From NCBI RefSeq assembly GCF_900167605.1, contig NZ_FUYH01000020.1, forward strand, positions 1-46,299: a DNA stretch of 46,299 bases, written 5' to 3'. The notes under the pieces are model-generated. The model searched no databases and was not told the origin of the DNA. It saw only the letters and a list, made by a program, of their open reading frames with translations. Origin of the DNA: Caloramator quimbayensis (GTDB lineage: Bacteria; Bacillota; Clostridia; Clostridiales; Caloramatoraceae). The position numbers and the translations under genes are program-made. Below, in pieces: positions 35,253 through 44,749 of this stretch; the first letter of the stretch is position 1, and each line of letters opens with the position of its first letter.

Positions 35253-36156
35253 ACTTTATCTTGCTTAATTGCTCCTGATATTTTGAATCTTCAAGAGGAA
35301 TATAGCCAACTTCCTTTACAAGGTCCTTTGCCTTTGTTAGATAGAACTTTACAAATTCCTTAACCTCAGGTCTTTCTAATGACTTATTGTTTACATATAT
35401 ATAAAGTGGTCTTGAAAGTGGTTTATAAGTTCCATTCATTACTGTATCAAGAGTTGGCTCTACTCCATTAACTTTTAATATCTTAAGGTTATCTTTATTT
35501 TCTTCATAGTATGCAAGTCCAAAGTATCCCAAAGCTCCCTTATCGCCTTCTATACCCTGAACTAAAACGTTGTCATCTTCACTTGCTGTAAAGTCTGGTC
35601 TTATCTCTTTAGCCTTTCCGTTAATTTCTTCTGTAAAATATTCAAAGGTTCCTGAATCTGTTCCTGGTCCATAGAGCTTTATTGGAATATCTGGCCATGA
35701 TGGGTCAACATCCTTCCAAGTCTTTACTGTTGAATCCTTTGACCAAATCTTTTTAAGCTGCTCAACTGTTATATCTGAAACCCATGTGTTTTCCTTATTT
35801 ACAACTACTGCAATTCCGTCCTTTGCAACTTCAAATTCCGTCATCTCTATATTATTTGCTTTTGCTTTATCTATTTCTTCCTTTTTTACTGGTCTTGAGG
35901 CATCGTTAATATCTGTTTCTCCAACTACAAACTTTTTAAATCCACCGCCAGTACCTGATATTCCAACAGCTATTTCAACATCCTTATTAACTTTTTTAAA
36001 TTCCTCTGCAACTGCCTGAGTTATAGGCCCTACTGTACTTGAACCATCCGCTTTTACTGTTCCTGAAAGAGCTGCTGGCTTTTTGCTACAAGCTACAGCT
36101 GATAATGTAAGCATAGATACTAATAACACAAGAATTAATCCTTTGATTTTATTCAT
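35251..36156 (-). CDS. pstS: Phosphate-binding lipoprotein PstS
   Basis: PstS captures phosphate outside the membrane. The N-terminus is a lipoprotein signal: MNKIKG, a hydrophobic core and the lipobox AVAC with Cys23. The mature part has the phosphate-site motifs ADGSSTVGPITQAVA (near residue 37) and SGTGGGFKKF, and later GTDSGTFEYF. Length 301 is normal. A Pho box and promoter lie upstream. It heads pstSCAB-phoU. Confidence 0.96.
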   Translation of the reverse strand: MNKIKGLILVLLVSMLTLSAVACSKKPAALSGTVKADGSSTVGPITQAVAEEFKKVNKDVEIAVGISGTGGGFKKFVVGETDINDASRPVKKEEIDKAKANNIEMTEFEVAKDGIAVVVNKENTWVSDITVEQLKKIWSKDSTVKTWKDVDPSWPDIPIKLYGPGTDSGTFEYFTEEINGKAKEIRPDFTASEDDNVLVQGIEGDKGALGYFGLAYYEENKDNLKILKVNGVEPTLDTVMNGTYKPLSRPLYIYVNNKSLERPEVKEFVKFYLTKAKDLVKEVGYIPLEDSKYQEQLSKIK

Positions 36157-36189
36157 ATTTTTTCTCCTTTCATTTATCTTTACATCTTT

Positions 36190-36255
36190 ATTATATTTTC
36201 AATAAATGTTATGTTCCTGCACGTTTTGGTTAAGTCAATGTTAATTATAACTTAA
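36190..36255 (-). promoter_or_regulatory. Pho box and promoter of pstS
   Basis: On the minus strand three hexamers TTAAGT, TTAACA and TTAACC occur at 36250-36255, 36239-36244 and 36228-36233, each 11 bp from the next, the direct-repeat pattern of PhoP/PhoB sites. A TATAAT follows at 36190-36195. The sequence at the -35 (GGAACA) is poor, as expected for an activated promoter. This lies in the 200-bp gap upstream of pstS. Confidence 0.78.
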
Positions 36256-36311
36256 CATTTCTATTTATTATTTTGCCTTTAATGTTTTAAAAAATTCCTT
36301 ATTATTATAGA

Positions 36312-36355
36312 TACACAATAAAAAATCTGGCCCTTTAAAAGAGGCCAGATTTTTT
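36312..36355. terminator. Terminator after the zinc-ribbon gene
   Basis: AAAAATCTGGCC (36321-36332) and GGCCAGATTTTT (36343-36354) form a perfect 12-bp stem with T runs on both sides, so it can stop transcription in either direction. It lies 3 bp after the stop of the zinc-ribbon gene. Confidence 0.9.
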
Positions 36356-36357
36356 AT

Positions 36358-37794
36358 TTAATCAGCTTGCTTTATACTTTCTATTTGATATCTTTGATTT
36401 AAATCGTTATATCTAAATGTATAAGTATATTTAAAAGCTTTTATGCTCTGTTCATTGTTAGCATTATATATTTCATACCTTTCTTCAGTAGTCACAGTAC
36501 CTGTTTTATTATCTTCACTCATATTATAGGATAAAATGTCAAGGGACTTAATATACTCTCTAATGCCCTTATTATAAGCATTAGATACGTATTCTTTTTG
36601 CATTTCATATATTTGGCTGCCTGGATATAAAAAGGACTCAAGATAAGAAAAATCATTATAATTCACAGCGCCGCACAATGCTGCTGTATAGCTTTCCATT
36701 AAATCTGTTATTTGTTCTTCCATCCTCTCTAAATTATAAAGAGCATCTTCAAAGCTAAGATATACCTGTGTATTTTCAGAATCATCCACTATATATTCAG
36801 CGCTTATTAAATCTTTACCATTTTTATTAACTTTAGCATAAACCTTTGTGCCTGCATTAAGTGGTCCAAACATCTTTGCATCTTGAACCTTAACTTTAGT
36901 AGCCTTATCATTCACATATATTTCTGCATCCTGAAAATCGCTGTCAAAATCAATATATTTAATATTATTAAGCAAATATACTCTTATCCTTCCCTTTTCG
37001 TCTATTTGATTTGAATCGATTGTATTTACATCATAGCTCTCATTTAAATTTGCATATTTACCATTATATGTGGCAGTAATTTTGTGTATTCCAGGCAAAA
37101 ATGGACCATATTGTTTTTCAAAATTATCAGTATCGCTTTTACCCATTTCCTTGCCATCCATAGTAAACACAACATCTTTTACTTTCGTATAGATATTTAT
37201 ATAAACAGGATTTACAACTATTTTATAGTTTGGAAAGAAAAGAAATTTATTCCCTACTTTTTTAATAGTAAATATCTCAGAAGAATTATCCTGAGCTATA
37301 CTATACAATGCATTATTTGTACCTGAAAGAAAAGCTTGTTTTGCTAATTTTTTAATCAAATCCCTTGTATAAGTAGGATTATCTTTAAGATATTTCGATA
37401 GTGGTTCTACACTTTTATCATCTAATTTTAAATTTTTATCGCTAACATATAAAAGTTTTACTAATTTTTTATTATCTCCAGTTTTTACTGCTTGCTCAAA
37501 GTTTTCAACTACCTTTGAGGGTTTAGATTGTGATTTCCCTAATACAAAAAATACTGAAAATAGAATAACAACCACCAATGAAGCGATTATTCCGTATTTC
37601 GTGTTTTTAGGCATTGTTTTATAATTAATAGACTTACCCTTTGAATTGTTGTCTATGATTTTATTAATAACTGTATTATTTGATTGGTCATTGTTTTGTT
37701 CACTACTTAAATCCCTGTTTAGGTTATATCCACATTTTGAACAGAATTTCTGATTTTCATTTATATTAGAGCCACACTTAGGACAAAACTTCAT
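36358..37794 (-). CDS. Zinc-ribbon membrane protein with TcaA-like extracellular part
   Basis: The N-terminus is a rubredoxin-like zinc ribbon with CPKC and CSKC (residues 4-21). A single membrane helix follows a basic linker (about 68-88, YGIIASLVVVILFSVFFVLG). The remaining roughly 390 residues would be outside the cell and contain beta-rich repeats such as VNPVYINIYTKVKDVVFTMD and GPFLPGIHKITATYNGKY. This layout matches TcaA/YvbJ-type proteins, whose tandem TcaA domains are linked to cell-envelope stress and glycopeptide sensitivity. Length 478. It is 15 bp after a second zinc-ribbon gene. Precise function is unknown. Confidence 0.8.
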   Translation of the reverse strand: MKFCPKCGSNINENQKFCSKCGYNLNRDLSSEQNNDQSNNTVINKIIDNNSKGKSINYKTMPKNTKYGIIASLVVVILFSVFFVLGKSQSKPSKVVENFEQAVKTGDNKKLVKLLYVSDKNLKLDDKSVEPLSKYLKDNPTYTRDLIKKLAKQAFLSGTNNALYSIAQDNSSEIFTIKKVGNKFLFFPNYKIVVNPVYINIYTKVKDVVFTMDGKEMGKSDTDNFEKQYGPFLPGIHKITATYNGKYANLNESYDVNTIDSNQIDEKGRIRVYLLNNIKYIDFDSDFQDAEIYVNDKATKVKVQDAKMFGPLNAGTKVYAKVNKNGKDLISAEYIVDDSENTQVYLSFEDALYNLERMEEQITDLMESYTAALCGAVNYNDFSYLESFLYPGSQIYEMQKEYVSNAYNKGIREYIKSLDILSYNMSEDNKTGTVTTEERYEIYNANNEQSIKAFKYTYTFRYNDLNQRYQIESIKQAD

Positions 37795-37809
37795 ATTATA
37801 ACCTCCTGA

Positions 37810-38685
37810 TTAAAAATCAATCATATTTGAAATATTTTTAATATGATTTATAAGCCACATAAAATTAGTTCTCATATATTTAGCAGTTATAGTAGTAAAT
37901 ACGATTAAAGCTATAATTGAAATAAAAGCAGTTATAAATACAGAATGATTTTCATTGCTGATTAAATAAATATTTATTAGCCTGTTTAAACTGATTATTG
38001 AAGCAAAAATTCCAAATAAAAGAATTATAATACCCAAATAAAATGTTATATACGATGCAATTATAGAAAGAATTTCAAAATACACAAAAGGCAATAAACT
38101 TACAACTGATATTTTAAATATCGCTAAGACGTCGCTTTTTTCCTTTGATAGGATATTAGTAAATATTAACATTCCAATGAATACAACCAAAATAATTACA
38201 AACATTATAATTGCGTTTTGTAAGAATATCTTACCATAGGGCAATTGTATTAAAGATTTTATTTTATCAATCACCTGTGTAAGATCAACTAAATCATTTA
38301 AATCTCTTAAATACTCTCCATTAAAAAGTGACATAAAACTATTAACAGATTTAGCAAAATCAATAATTGTTTTGCTTATATTATTAATTATTTGGTTTGT
38401 TTTCCAAATGCCAAGAAAACCTTGAATTAAGCAAATAACTACCCCAAGTATTAAAGCAGTTTGTTTACTTCCTTCCTCAATAAACTTTTTTGCACCATCA
38501 ATTGGTTTTAAAAACATTTGAGTAGAAACATTAATTATCTGTTGGAAATCCAATTGATTATAAGATTTTGGTGTCTGGTTTGAAGAATAATCTTTAAAAC
38601 TTTCCTCCTGCTGTTTACTACCGCAGTTTGGACAAAACACATCCCCCTCTTCCAAATTGAATCCACAGTTTTTACATTTTAACAT
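37810..38685 (-). CDS. Zinc-ribbon protein with several membrane helices
   Basis: A zinc ribbon with CKNC and CPNC (residues 4-21) is followed by a polar linker and then a membrane part from about residue 75 to 285 with five or six hydrophobic segments (for example IIMFVIILVVFIGMLIF and IIILLFGIFASIISL). The membrane part resembles Yip1/DUF-type integral proteins, but I cannot name the family. The ATG has GGGGGTG upstream. It forms an operon with the TcaA-like gene downstream; a shared ribbon suggests joint assembly or regulation. A Fur-like palindrome lies 19 bp upstream. Confidence 0.72.
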   Translation of the reverse strand: MLKCKNCGFNLEEGDVFCPNCGSKQQEESFKDYSSNQTPKSYNQLDFQQIINVSTQMFLKPIDGAKKFIEEGSKQTALILGVVICLIQGFLGIWKTNQIINNISKTIIDFAKSVNSFMSLFNGEYLRDLNDLVDLTQVIDKIKSLIQLPYGKIFLQNAIIMFVIILVVFIGMLIFTNILSKEKSDVLAIFKISVVSLLPFVYFEILSIIASYITFYLGIIILLFGIFASIISLNRLINIYLISNENHSVFITAFISIIALIVFTTITAKYMRTNFMWLINHIKNISNMIDF

Positions 38686-38863
38686 AAATACACCCCCGTT
38701 TAATGATAATTATTATGTCTTTAAGGTATAATTAGCAAATCTCTATATTCGACATAATTTTTTAAAATCCTTCTTTTTTTACTTTTTTTCTTAATTCTAT
38801 TAAATAAAGTAGGAGCTTAATAATTATTTTATTCAGCCAAGTTTTCTCCCATGCCGAGAGCAC
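38686..38863. other. Gap between the zinc-ribbon operon and nrdJ
   Basis: The gap holds the ribosome site and a possible promoter of the zinc-ribbon operon (TTGCTA then TAATAA, 17 bp apart on the minus strand) and the Fur-like sequence TGATAATTATTATGT at 38704-38718. No gene is seen; a short frame entering the nrdJ end lacks a ribosome site. Confidence 0.35.
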
Positions 38864-38900
38864 ATAAAAAAGGTAAAGAGAAATATATTTCTCTTTACCT
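38864..38900 (-). terminator. Intrinsic terminator of nrdJ
   Basis: A perfect 30-base palindrome (38871-38900; arms AGGTAAAGAGAAATA and its complement) is followed on the minus strand by TTTTTT. It begins 43 bp after the nrdJ stop. Confidence 0.85.
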
Positions 38901-38943
38901 TCACCTATAATTATAAAGATTAACCATTTAATAAGATAATATA

Positions 38944-41900
38944 TTAACCGCATTTTGAATAACCGCAATTTGGGCATATTACGCACCCATCCTGATGGGT
39001 AATGCTGCTTCCACACTCAGGGCAGCTTATCTTTTCTATTTTTGTATCCTTTCGTGGTATAAGTTCAGCTAAATCTGTTATTTCATCCAAATCTATTTCT
39101 TTTTCCGTTTGATTTAAGTTCATAAGATTCTCTATTGCCCTTGCAATTGCATCAGGACAGGATAAAACCTTTATATCGCTGTTATTTGCTCTCTGTCTTA
39201 AAGTAGAATGACATCTTATCCCCTTTAGCTGCTCTATTATCTCCGATGGGCTCATGCCGCTTCGAAGGGCTATAGAAATTAGCCTTGCCGTAGCTTCCGA
39301 TTGAGAAGGACATCCCCCTGCTTTGCCAACGTTAGTAAATACCTCACATATACCATTGTCATCATAGTTAACAGTTATATAAAGATTGCCGCAGCCTACC
39401 CTAACCTTCTCTGTAATGCCTCTTGTTATCTTGGGCCTTTGTCTTGGAGCTGATTTTTCCTTTTCCACATCCTTTTTATTCAAATCCTTGGTACCAACAT
39501 TTAAAACCTGACCTTCCCTGCTTCCATCTCTATATATGGTAACCCCTTTGCATCCAAGTTTATATGATAGTATATAAACCTGCCTTACATCTTCCACTGT
39601 TGCTTCATTTTTAAAGTTTACTGTCTTTGAAACTGCATTATCAGTATGCTTTTGAAAGGCCGCCTGCATCCTTATATGCCACATAGGGCTTACATCATGG
39701 GCTGTTACAAAAACTTTCTTAACATCCTCAGGTATTTCTTTAATATGAGATGGAGTACCCTGCTGTGCAACCTTAAGCATAAGTTCCTTTGAGTAAATGC
39801 CTCTATCTTTTATTATCTTTTCAAAATATGGGTGAACCTCAGTTAGTTTATCATTATCCATAACATTTCTTACAAAAGCAACTGCAAATAAAGGCTCAAT
39901 GCCAGATGAAACCCCTGCTATTATACTGATGGTACCTGTTGGTGCTATAGTTGTTGTTGTAGCATTTCTTATGGGCTTTTCATCCTTATATATGCTATCA
40001 TAAAAGGCTGGGAAGGCACCTCTTTTTTCTGCCAGTCTGCTGCTTGCCTCCTTTGATTTTTCATCTATAAAACCCATCAATTTATCTGCAAAATCAACAG
40101 CCTCCTGAGAATTATAAGGGATTTTAAGCATTATAAGCATATCAGCAAATCCCATAACCCCAAGCCCAATCTTTCTTGTAAGCTTTGTTCTTTTTTCTAT
40201 TTCAGAAAGAGGATATTTATTTACATCAATAACATTATCAAGAAAATGAACCGCATCATGAATAGTTTTTTCAAGAAGTTCATAATCAACCTCATATTTA
40301 CCATCTTTTAATTTAAGCATTTTAACAAGGTTTATGGAACCAAGGTTGCAGCTTTCATAGGGCAGCAGAGGCTGCTCACCGCAATTATGAACAACAACCC
40401 CATTTGCTACAAGAGAATTAGTGACAGGCTCATTTATATCATAAACCTCAGTAGTTTCAGCTTCTTTAATCTCTTCTACTTGTGTAGTATAGTAAGTATT
40501 TTTTCTTGAGGGTCTGTTTATACTAATTAGTTTCTGATTTTTTTCTTTCTGTATTAAATCTCCAATTTCCTCATTAAAGGAGCATATATTGTTGCCCGTA
40601 ATTATAAGCTCATAATATCCCTTACTTTCATAAACTCTCTTTTCTCCATCTTTTGTTATATATTCAAAATTTGATGGATGAGATTTTGTCCTATTATATA
40701 TATTTGAATAAATACCTAAATTTAAAAGTAGTAACTGTACATCCTTTAAAAGCTCTATTGAAGCAGAGCTAAGCCTTATATCTCTATGATTATCGTCAAC
40801 AAAATTAACCGTTCCATCGGAACTGAATAGTCCATTTATGTATGCTGCAACTGTATTTTTTGAAGCTGTAAATATTGATTTTGGTACTCTCTTTGCATAG
40901 GCTTTTTTTGCTTCGAATCCTAAGCTTTTTAAATTATTTACAAATTCCTTTCGTTTAAATAAAATCTGCCATGTTCCATTCTCACGCTTATTTATTATTC
41001 CCTCACCAGCACCATATTTTAATGCTATGCTTTGCATCTTTCTAAGTATATATTCTTCATATCCAGCAAAAACCATTCCAAGCACTTTTCCATCAGATGT
41101 AAGCCATCCATCTCCTGAGAGCCATCCTAAAAATAACCCAAGTTCCTCTCCTATTTTATCATCATATTTAAAAAATCCCTTTGAAGATTGTATAAGAACT
41201 TCATCACCTATAGAGAGCTTATCAGCCTCTTTCCAGCCCACGGTTGTCATAATCTTATGTTCTGGCGTTACTTTTAAAGTTTGACCATTATGAAGCCTTA
41301 TTTCTATAGTCTTTTTTATTCCAGTTTTATAAACCTTTGCAGGTCTTAAAGTTAAACCATTTTCATAATACTCTTTTACATTTTCACTTATTTTATCTTT
41401 TATAACCCTATTATCGGTTATAATATTGAACATATTATTGCCATACTTTTTATAAAGGTCTTCAATCCTTACAAGGCCTTCCTCTGTTGATATTAAAGTA
41501 TCAGGATGAAAACAGGGATTAGTGCTTTCAATCTCTCCTAAAGCTGGAGTTGGATTATCTTTATTCATTCTGTCTAAAAAGACTATTCCAGGCTCACCAT
41601 TCCTCCAAGCCATTTTTACTATTATATCAAAAACTTCCTTAGCATTTAGTTTACCTGCTGAAGCTTTAGTATGAGGATCTATAAGTTCATAATCCTCATC
41701 TTTAAAAACAGCTTCCATAAATTTTTCAGTAATTCCTATGCTAATATTAAAGTTTGTTATTTCGCTATTATCCTCTTTACATTTTATAAACTCCATAATA
41801 TCTGGGTGGTCAACACGAAGTATTGCCATATTTGCCCCTCTTCTTGTTCCCCCCTGCTTTACAGCCTCCGTTGCAGAGTTAAATACCTTTAAAAAGCTAA

Positions 41901-42324
41901 CAGGCCCTGATGCAACTCCTCCTGTTGTTTTAACAGTCGAGCCTTTAGACCTTAGCCTTGAAAAGCTAAAACCCGTTCCCCCTCCTGATTTATGTATAAG
42001 TGCTGCGTTTTTAACCGAATCAAATATACCTTCCATCGAATCCTCAATTGGAAGAACAAAGCAGGCAGAAAGCTGCCCTAAAGGACGCCCTGCATTCATT
42101 AAGGTTGGAGAATTAGGAATAAATCTTAATGAAGTCATTAAATCATAGAACTTTTTTTCTGTAGCATCAATATCTGCATCTTTATCATAAATCTTATCTG
42201 CACAAGCAACCGCACTTGCTACTCTTTTAAACATATCCTCGGGAGTCTCTGTAACATTTCCATTCTCATCCTTAGCTAAATATCTCTTATTAAGAACCTT
42301 TAAAGAATTTTCTGTTAGCTCCAT
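38944..42324 (-). CDS. nrdJ: B12-dependent ribonucleotide reductase NrdJ, interrupted by an intein
   Basis: NrdJ (class II) reduces ribonucleotides with adenosylcobalamin and needs no oxygen. Of the 1126 residues, 749 are NrdJ and 377 are an intein (271-647). The NrdJ core shows NSPTLMNAG and LSACFVLP, then ESTNP joined after splicing to [19 protein letters not shown], i.e. the NPCGE motif with the thiyl-radical cysteine. The C-terminus has a TSCPD domain ([14 protein letters not shown]) and a zinc-ribbon tail (CPEC, CPNC, YSKCG). The ATG follows AGGAGAGG. Two NrdR boxes overlap the promoter, so it is probably controlled by NrdR. A shadow frame at 38762-39016 is not a gene. Confidence 0.96.
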   Translation of the reverse strand: MELTENSLKVLNKRYLAKDENGNVTETPEDMFKRVASAVACADKIYDKDADIDATEKKFYDLMTSLRFIPNSPTLMNAGRPLGQLSACFVLPIEDSMEGIFDSVKNAALIHKSGGGTGFSFSRLRSKGSTVKTTGGVASGPVSFLKVFNSATEAVKQGGTRRGANMAILRVDHPDIMEFIKCKEDNSEITNFNISIGITEKFMEAVFKDEDYELIDPHTKASAGKLNAKEVFDIIVKMAWRNGEPGIVFLDRMNKDNPTPALGEIESTNPCFHPDTLISTEEGLVRIEDLYKKYGNNMFNIITDNRVIKDKISENVKEYYENGLTLRPAKVYKTGIKKTIEIRLHNGQTLKVTPEHKIMTTVGWKEADKLSIGDEVLIQSSKGFFKYDDKIGEELGLFLGWLSGDGWLTSDGKVLGMVFAGYEEYILRKMQSIALKYGAGEGIINKRENGTWQILFKRKEFVNNLKSLGFEAKKAYAKRVPKSIFTASKNTVAAYINGLFSSDGTVNFVDDNHRDIRLSSASIELLKDVQLLLLNLGIYSNIYNRTKSHPSNFEYITKDGEKRVYESKGYYELIITGNNICSFNEEIGDLIQKEKNQKLISINRPSRKNTYYTTQVEEIKEAETTEVYDINEPVTNSLVANGVVVHNCGEQPLLPYESCNLGSINLVKMLKLKDGKYEVDYELLEKTIHDAVHFLDNVIDVNKYPLSEIEKRTKLTRKIGLGVMGFADMLIMLKIPYNSQEAVDFADKLMGFIDEKSKEASSRLAEKRGAFPAFYDSIYKDEKPIRNATTTTIAPTGTISIIAGVSSGIEPLFAVAFVRNVMDNDKLTEVHPYFEKIIKDRGIYSKELMLKVAQQGTPSHIKEIPEDVKKVFVTAHDVSPMWHIRMQAAFQKHTDNAVSKTVNFKNEATVEDVRQVYILSYKLGCKGVTIYRDGSREGQVLNVGTKDLNKKDVEKEKSAPRQRPKITRGITEKVRVGCGNLYITVNYDDNGICEVFTNVGKAGGCPSQSEATARLISIALRSGMSPSEIIEQLKGIRCHSTLRQRANNSDIKVLSCPDAIARAIENLMNLNQTEKEIDLDEITDLAELIPRKDTKIEKISCPECGSSITHQDGCVICPNCGYSKCG
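40384..41514 (-). other. LAGLIDADG intein inside NrdJ
   Basis: The intein is 377 codons. It starts at Cys271 ([10 protein letters not shown], block A) and ends with VVVHN (block G) before Cys648. Block B is [11 protein letters not shown] with the TxxH pair. Two LAGLIDADG motifs are present, [12 protein letters not shown] (D405) and [11 protein letters not shown] (D503). Block F is [19 protein letters not shown]. All splicing residues (Cys1, block B Thr/His, final His-Asn, Cys+1) are intact, so splicing and homing activity are both plausible. Confidence 0.95.
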
Positions 42325-42337
42325 CCATACCTCTCCT

Positions 42338-42406
42338 TATCAATATTTTGTATATATCATTTTACACTATACAATATATTGTATCATTTTAAGTTTAATA
42401 CTTCAA
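42338..42406 (-). promoter_or_regulatory. nrdJ promoter with two NrdR boxes
   Basis: ATACAATATATTGTAT (42369-42384), a perfect 16-bp palindrome, and ATACAAAATATTGATA (42338-42353) fit the NrdR consensus (acaCwATATwGtgt). Their centres are 31 bp apart, three helical turns. TTGAAG (42401-42406) and TACAAT (42378-42383), 17 bp apart, make a promoter whose -10 lies inside the first box. Confidence 0.78.
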
Positions 42407-42629
42407 AGAGTATAATTTATGTTTATTGAATATTTTCTCTTTCTTTCTTTATATTTCTTATTTATAAAGTAAAAAATGTCATACATATTTAAAGAAAGAT
42501 ATTTTTATTTATAATGCAATGAAAATCTTTCTTTTCATTTTAATTATCTTAAATTATAATTTTTATAGCAGTTATTCCAGCTTATTTTGCAGTTTTGCTT
42601 ATTATTCCTAATATATGGAGGTAATATTA
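42407..42629. other. Gap between nrdJ and the glycosylase
   Basis: This AT-rich stretch contains an inverted repeat, AAAGAAAGAT (42491-42500) and ATCTTTCTTT (42525-42534), and a possible plus-strand promoter TTGAAT (42426-42431) with TTATAT 17 bp later. The ribosome site GGAGG for the glycosylase is at the end. No additional gene is seen. Confidence 0.35.
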
Positions 42630-43244
42630 ATGAATATGCTATGTAGAAGCTTCTATGAAAGAGATACCCTTATCGTAGCAAGAGAACTCCTTGGAAAATA
42701 CATTGTTAAGAAAACATATCATAAAAATCTTATAGGAATGATTGTTGAAACTGAAGCTTATATAGGTCCCTTTGATAAGGCTTCCCATTCTTATAATTAT
42801 AGAAGAACTGAGAGAAATGATGCTATGTATGGTCCTCCTGGTCATGCCTACGTTTATATGATATACGGCAAGAATTTCTGTTTAAATATAGTAACTGAAG
42901 AAGTAGAAAAGCCCTGTGCAGTCTTGATAAGGGCATTAGAGCCTGTATCAGGTCTTGATGAAATGGCAGTAAACAGATACAATAAAAATTTTAATGAACT
43001 TAGTAAAGGTGAAATCATTAACCTTACCAATGGCCCATCAAAGCTCTGCAGCGCTTTTAAAATCGATAAATCATACAATAAAAAAGATATTTGCAGTGAA
43101 AGCTTTTATATAGCAGAAGGGATAACTGATTTTGAAATAAAGGAATCCAAAAGAATAAATATAAATTATGCAGAGGAAGCTAAGGATTTTTTATGGAGAT
43201 TTTATATAAAAGGAAATAAGTTTGTTTCAAAACCTCATGAATAA
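42630..43244 (+). CDS. 3-methyladenine DNA glycosylase (AAG/MPG family)
   Basis: The enzyme removes alkylated bases such as 3-methyladenine from DNA. AAG-family motifs are VETEAYIGPFDKASHSYN (with the catalytic glutamate), MYGPPGHAYVYMIYG and LTNGPSKLCSAF. Length 204 fits the bacterial form. The start is ATG 42630-42632 (MNMLCRS), eight bases after GGAGG; an upstream in-frame ATG is part of that ribosome site. It is a single-gene plus-strand unit between nrdJ and the aminotransferase, ended by its own terminator. Confidence 0.93.
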   Translation: MNMLCRSFYERDTLIVARELLGKYIVKKTYHKNLIGMIVETEAYIGPFDKASHSYNYRRTERNDAMYGPPGHAYVYMIYGKNFCLNIVTEEVEKPCAVLIRALEPVSGLDEMAVNRYNKNFNELSKGEIINLTNGPSKLCSAFKIDKSYNKKDICSESFYIAEGITDFEIKESKRININYAEEAKDFLWRFYIKGNKFVSKPHE

Positions 43245-43274
43245 AACCCCTATGTTTTAAATTCATAGGGGTTT
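43245..43274. terminator. Bidirectional terminator between glycosylase and aminotransferase
   Basis: AACCCCTATG (43245-43254) pairs with CATAGGGGTT (43264-43273). A T run is weak on plus (TTT) and stronger on minus (TTTTA), so it can serve both convergent genes. Confidence 0.75.
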
Positions 43275-43283
43275 CCCGAGCTT

Positions 43284-44690
43284 TTATTTTTTAAACATAG
43301 ATTTTAAAATCTGCTTACTGCTGCCTAAACCTATACCTAAAAAGCTTTTGTTTTTCTCAAATATACTTTCAAATGCTGAAATTACCTTATCTATTTCTTC
43401 ATATGAAATAATTAGTGGTGGTTCAAGCCTTATGACATTAGGATTATTAAGAGTATATGCTGTAATTATTCCATATTCATTCATAAGTTTTCCTGCAACA
43501 AGGGATGCAAAATATTCATTTGAAAGCTCACTAAGCTTTCCTGCCGTGATTGCATTTAAAACTCCCTTAGGCTCTACAAATTCAACTCCAATCATAAGTC
43601 CCATTCCTCTAACGTCTTTTATAACTTCTGGATATTTTTCTTTTAATCCAATTAACTTATTTAAGAAATATTCTCCTTTTCCCTTTGCCTTATTAGGCAA
43701 GTCATTTTCTAATATATATTTTATTGAAGCGATACCCGCAGCACAGGCGATTGTATTTCCTCCAAAGGTTGATGTATGCAAAAACGCCTTTTCAATTTTT
43801 CCATAGGCTTTTTTCCATATTTCATCCGTTGTTATATATCCTCCAATAGGAATTATTCCTCCACCGATGGATTTTGCAAAGCACATTATATCAGGCACAA
43901 CATCCTCTGCCTCACAGGCAAACATATAACCTGTCCTTCCAAAGCCTGTTTGAATTTCATCAGCTATAAAATAAACATCATACTTTGTACAAATTTCTCT
44001 TACTCTTTTTAGATACCCCTTTGGTGGGACGTTGATTCCTCCTTCCCCCTGAACGGGTTCAACTATAAAGGCTGCAACATCTTTTAGTGATTTAAGCATT
44101 TCTTCAAGAGCATCTGCATCTCCATAGGGTACTTCATAGCATTCTGGAACTAAAGGCTTAAAAGGCTTTTGATATTTTTCTCTTCCTGTAACAGATAATG
44201 CTCCCATTGATTTCCCATGAAAAGAATTTTTACAGTAAACTAATTTATTTTTACCGCTTGAAATCTTAGCAAGCTTTAGAGCTCCTTCTACTGCTTCAGC
44301 GCCGCTGTTGCTATAGAATGTTCTTTGCAATTTTCCTGGAGTAATCAGGGCTAAATCCTTTGCCAAGGCTCCTGCAAAATTATAGATAGAAGCTTGAAGT
44401 ATATTAGGTAAGCCAACAGCTTTATTTATTTCTTCAAGTATATACTTATTATTATGTCCAACATTAAGTGCACCATATCCTCCAAGCAGGTCTATGTATT
44501 CCTTTCCGTCTTCATCATATACTTTTGTACCCTCTGCTCTTACAAAGTTTTTGTCAAAATCTAAAAGTCCTAAAAGCTGTACAGCACTTGAGCTTATATA
44601 CTCTTTGTAGTTTTCTATAACATTTTTTCTTTTGTAATTTAACGCATCATCTACTGTCACAAATTCTTTAATGTTTTCTTTAACTTCCAT
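43284..44690 (-). CDS. Class III PLP-dependent aminotransferase
   Basis: The enzyme belongs to the omega-aminotransferase family (acetylornithine, GABA, putrescine and similar amines). NSGAEAVEGALKLA gives the PLP-phosphate site, DEIQTGFGRTG (about 240-250) the cofactor-ring aspartate, and CFAKSIGGGIIPIGG the PLP-binding lysine. TSTFGGNTIACAAG is the GGN motif. Length 468 is slightly longer than ArgD and close to PatA/GabT proteins. GGAGGG precedes the ATG. It is divergent from an Fe-type alcohol dehydrogenase, and a strong promoter with a palindromic operator lies between them. Substrate cannot be fixed from sequence. Confidence 0.85.
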   Translation of the reverse strand: MEVKENIKEFVTVDDALNYKRKNVIENYKEYISSSAVQLLGLLDFDKNFVRAEGTKVYDEDGKEYIDLLGGYGALNVGHNNKYILEEINKAVGLPNILQASIYNFAGALAKDLALITPGKLQRTFYSNSGAEAVEGALKLAKISSGKNKLVYCKNSFHGKSMGALSVTGREKYQKPFKPLVPECYEVPYGDADALEEMLKSLKDVAAFIVEPVQGEGGINVPPKGYLKRVREICTKYDVYFIADEIQTGFGRTGYMFACEAEDVVPDIMCFAKSIGGGIIPIGGYITTDEIWKKAYGKIEKAFLHTSTFGGNTIACAAGIASIKYILENDLPNKAKGKGEYFLNKLIGLKEKYPEVIKDVRGMGLMIGVEFVEPKGVLNAITAGKLSELSNEYFASLVAGKLMNEYGIITAYTLNNPNVIRLEPPLIISYEEIDKVISAFESIFEKNKSFLGIGLGSSKQILKSMFKK

Positions 44691-44749
44691 AATAACCCTC
44701 CTATCTTAATCCCCTGTTATTTTGAAATATTACAAAATAGATCAGTGTT

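Noticed and set aside
38762..39016. Minus-strand frame of 84 codons overlapping the end of nrdJ
   Set aside because: It overlaps nrdJ in another frame, includes the nrdJ terminator palindrome, and has no ribosome site.
40384..41514. Homing endonuclease as a separate gene
   Set aside because: The frame is continuous with nrdJ and bounded by splicing motifs, so it is an in-frame intein, not an independent gene.
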